A stretch of DNA of 64,000 nt from JADKBO01 sp965230345 (GTDB lineage: Bacteria; Bacteroidota; Bacteroidia; Chitinophagales; Saprospiraceae): positions 2,294,001-2,358,000 of the forward strand of contig CBDDKR010000002.1 in NCBI GenBank assembly GCA_965230345.1, in the 5' to 3' direction. Each line of letters starts with the position of its first letter. Position 1 is the stretch's first letter. Below the pieces are notes generated by a model. It made no database searches, had not been told where the DNA came from, and was given only the letters and a program-made list of their open reading frames with translations. The position numbers were made by a program, and so were the translations under genes. Shown here piece by piece: positions 61,752 through 64,000 of the stretch.

Positions 61752-62621
61752 ATGAAAAACACATACTTCTTATTGTTTCTTTTGGGAACTGCAGTTGGAG
61801 AAGCTCAGTCCTACACACCATTTATCAACCATGAATCGATTTGGATTGTAAGAGAGTACAATAGAGATTCTACGGAGTTGAACTATTTAGCCTTTCGATT
61901 TGGAGAAGAGGTAGAAATTGACTGCCAACCCGAAGTATTTACAACATTAGATCGATATAAAGTTGATAAATTGAGCAGTGATGCTATTATAGAATTGGAT
62001 AGTCATCCTGAAGTTTTTCTGAGGGAGGATTTAGAAGAGCGTAAGGTATATAGCACAGAACCTCACCCTCTCTGTGAGACTCCTCCTTGGCCAGTTTTTG
62101 TTCTCTTCGATTTTGGCTTAACAATTGGTGATAGTGTATATATTGGATCAACGGAAAATGAAATTGTCGACGATCGATTTTCGACCTTTTTTGGATATCA
62201 AAGACGGTATCTAAGAACAACGGATCCAGATGAAGATTTTGGTGTTTATATAGAAGGAATTGGATCATTAAGTGGTTATTTGTCTAAGTATAAGATTTAT
62301 GGCTCCAAGGGTAGAAAATTGATAAACTATTGTGAAGGTGGAACGATAAGGGAATGTTTGAAAGGAATAGTTGATCGATCAATGATTATTTCTTCTACAT
62401 CTTCAGAATACTCTGATATTTCTATGTATCCCAATCCAGTATCAAGTATTCTTCGATTCGAAGGAGTAGAAGATCAGAATTTTGCGATTTTTGATAATCT
62501 TGGACGAAAATGCATGGAGGGAATGATGCTAAATGAAGAAATTGATGTTGGTAAATTGAGTAAAGGTCAATATTTTATCACCCTGAGTTCTAATTTAAAG
62601 GGAAACTTTATTAAAAAATAG
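61752..62621 (+). CDS. Secreted T9SS type A protein, tandem paralogue 2
   Basis: 289 residues with the same plan: signal peptide (ends GEAQ), SYTPFINHESIWIV, REDLEERKVYS, FFGYQRRYLR, EGIGSLSGYL, NYCEGGTIREC, then a type A sorting domain with MYPNPVSSILRFEG. Closest to paralogue 3. 58 bp after paralogue 1. Confidence 0.82.
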   Translation: MKNTYFLLFLLGTAVGEAQSYTPFINHESIWIVREYNRDSTELNYLAFRFGEEVEIDCQPEVFTTLDRYKVDKLSSDAIIELDSHPEVFLREDLEERKVYSTEPHPLCETPPWPVFVLFDFGLTIGDSVYIGSTENEIVDDRFSTFFGYQRRYLRTTDPDEDFGVYIEGIGSLSGYLSKYKIYGSKGRKLINYCEGGTIRECLKGIVDRSMIISSTSSEYSDISMYPNPVSSILRFEGVEDQNFAIFDNLGRKCMEGMMLNEEIDVGKLSKGQYFITLSSNLKGNFIKK

Positions 62622-62626
62622 TGGTA

Positions 62627-63505
62627 ATGATGAGAATATTTTATCTAATATCTATAATCCTAGTTTTATCAAAGTCTATTGATGCTCAGTCTTACACACC
62701 ATTGATTAACCATGATTTCATATGGATCGTACAGGAATTTAATGAAGATAGTTCTAACGTTAAATATTTTGCCTTAAAATTTGATACGGTTACTACTAAG
62801 AATTCATTTTTCGAACCTTATACATTTCTAAGTAGGTATAATCTATCGGATTTAAGTGAAAATGCAGTAATTGAGCATCATTTTCATGAAGCAGTACTAA
62901 GAGAAGACATGGAGGATCAAAGGGTGTACAGTGTGGAACCTCAATTTTTTTGTTTTACTCCTCCATGGCCAGAGTTCTTGGTTTTTGATTTTAAGCTTTC
63001 TAAAGGAGATACTTTAAAGTTGGCGGATAGATTCAATGAAGTTATAAAAGATTCAGTTGATACATTTTTTGATGTAGAAAGAGCATATATTAAAACATCA
63101 GAGGATAATGAAAATCTTAGCTTCTTAGTTGAAGGAATAGGATCATTAACTGGAGAATTTACAAATGACAAATTTTCAAAAACCATTGTAAGAGAATTGC
63201 TCCATTATTGTGAATCGGGCACTATTGTGGAATGCTTGAAAGCTTATGGTAGAAGAGTTGTATCTTCTACTCAATTTGATGCTCATGAGAAAAGTAAGAT
63301 ATATCCAAATCCAGTTGCAGATGTTTTAAAAGTGAATATGGAAGAGTTCAAGAGATATAATATATTCAATCACTTGGGACAACTGATTTGCCATGGAAGC
63401 ATTCAAAATGCTGAGGTAGAGGTAGGTCATTTAAATCGCGGGAATTACTTTATCCAATTTTCACATGACAAAGGTCAGAGAATTTTTCGCTTTGTAAAAT
63501 TATAA
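62627..63505 (+). CDS. Secreted T9SS type A protein, tandem paralogue 3
   Basis: 292 residues from ATG 62627 (62630 also possible; a GTG at 62621 overlaps the previous stop). Signal peptide ends near SIDAQ. SYTPLINHDFIWIV, REDMEDQRVYS, EGIGSLTGEF, HYCESGTIVEC, then IYPNPVADVLKVN and GNYFIQFS of the type A sorting domain. Divergence from paralogue 2 is strong in the middle (TPPWPEFLVFDF retained). Confidence 0.8.
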   Translation: MMRIFYLISIILVLSKSIDAQSYTPLINHDFIWIVQEFNEDSSNVKYFALKFDTVTTKNSFFEPYTFLSRYNLSDLSENAVIEHHFHEAVLREDMEDQRVYSVEPQFFCFTPPWPEFLVFDFKLSKGDTLKLADRFNEVIKDSVDTFFDVERAYIKTSEDNENLSFLVEGIGSLTGEFTNDKFSKTIVRELLHYCESGTIVECLKAYGRRVVSSTQFDAHEKSKIYPNPVADVLKVNMEEFKRYNIFNHLGQLICHGSIQNAEVEVGHLNRGNYFIQFSHDKGQRIFRFVKL

Positions 63506-63520
63506 ATCGAACTACACATA

Positions 63521-63901
63521 TCAAGAAGGAAGTACATGTCCACTTCCTCCAACAATTCTAATGTGATCTCCTTTGATTTGCCAGATTCTAAGGTACTTAT
63601 ATTGACCACTAATATCGATCCCATCATAGATTCCTTCCAACATGACAATTGAATTGCTTAAGGCAATACGCTGTTCTAGTATTCTTATCTCAAGATCTTT
63701 TATCCAAGCCGAAATCAATTTCATTTTATTGGATTTTAAATTGCTTAGGTCTTGATGTTTGGTCACTGTTAGACCATTAGGCAGTGTAAAGATCAAATCA
63801 TCATCCATCAATCGATCCAGTGATGATATATCTTTTAAGACCATGAATTTCAATAGGTCTTTTTCCAGTAATTCAATTTGTTTTTCAGATAGTATGAGCA
63901 T
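63521..63901 (-). CDS. DUF4440/SnoaL-like (NTF2-fold) protein
   Basis: 126 residues with the small cone-like NTF2 fold: LDRLMDDDLIFTLPNG followed by a helix and strands (LEIRILEQRIAL, YKYLRIWQIKGDHIRIVGG). DUF4440 members include isomerases and regulators; no catalytic residues can be assigned. It converges with the T9SS paralogue 3 gene (15 bp apart). Confidence 0.72.
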   Translation of the reverse strand: MLILSEKQIELLEKDLLKFMVLKDISSLDRLMDDDLIFTLPNGLTVTKHQDLSNLKSNKMKLISAWIKDLEIRILEQRIALSNSIVMLEGIYDGIDISGQYKYLRIWQIKGDHIRIVGGSGHVLPS

Positions 63902-64000
63902 AGTTGGCAGAGTTTAGGAATATGGAGAAGAATAGCCTTGTCTTTCAAGGACTTTTATAATTCGAACTCGATTATGTCGTTGCAACAAAATAGGATATAC
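63902..64000. other. Right window edge
   Basis: 99 bp with no recognised feature. Confidence 0.3.

Noticed and set aside
1..64000. tRNA, rRNA, insertion sequence, prophage or defence genes
   Set aside because: None recognised by eye; small tRNA genes could still be missed without a covariance search.

Overview
The window is a chromosomal stretch from a member of the Bacteroidota, most likely a Saprospiria/Chitinophagia-type marine or environmental lineage. This is inferred from low GC, TAnnTTTG-type -7 promoter boxes, almost no Shine-Dalgarno sequences, and secreted proteins with type IX secretion (T9SS) C-terminal domains of both type A and type B. It is supported by a PorP/SprF outer-membrane protein, a type III glutamine synthetase and a Bacteroidota-style dcw cluster. 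No phage, insertion sequence, CRISPR array, rRNA or tRNA was recognised.

Layout. 1-2.9 kb: an HscA-type Hsp70 chaperone (cut by the window edge) and a DEAD-box RNA helicase, both leftward. 3.5-6.8 kb: a large FG-GAP/ASPIC lipoprotein. 6.8-11.8 kb: housekeeping genes (K+ channel, uridine kinase, NupC-type nucleoside transporter, ABC-F protein, RDD membrane protein). 11.9-17.8 kb: a compact five-gene membrane/MoxR operon (SpoIIM fusion, DUF4129, DUF4350, MoxR ATPase, DUF58), divergent from the RDD gene. 18.1-26.2 kb: a 2087-residue secreted metzincin protease with a long Ig-like repeat array and a type B T9SS signal, followed by PorP/SprF and a methyltransferase. 26.3-29.0 kb: DUF1573 protein, a short BatD-like protein and BatD. 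29.2-33.1 kb: pyruvate dehydrogenase E1 alpha (leftward) and glutamine synthetase III. 33.9-37.6 kb: a second giant secreted protein (cohesin-like domain plus SprB-like repeats, type B signal). 37.9-40.7 kb: RecQ and RadC.

41.4-57.5 kb is a complete division/cell-wall (dcw) operon: mraZ, rsmH, ftsL-like, ftsI, murE, mraY, murD, ftsW, murG, murC, ftsQ, ftsA, ftsZ, closed by a strong terminator. The genes overlap or abut except at one point: an 816-bp gap between murE and mraY holds four near-identical ~97-bp repeats. Each is directly preceded by a hairpin whose sequence differs between loci, and two copies of a second ~105-bp element are interleaved. Substitutions between copies preserve palindrome pairing. 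This is the most unusual structure in the window.

57.8-64 kb: an unknown membrane protein (leftward), an aldehyde dehydrogenase / PPOX-like flavoprotein / small unknown trio, three tandem paralogous secreted proteins with type A T9SS signals, and a DUF4440-like protein (leftward).
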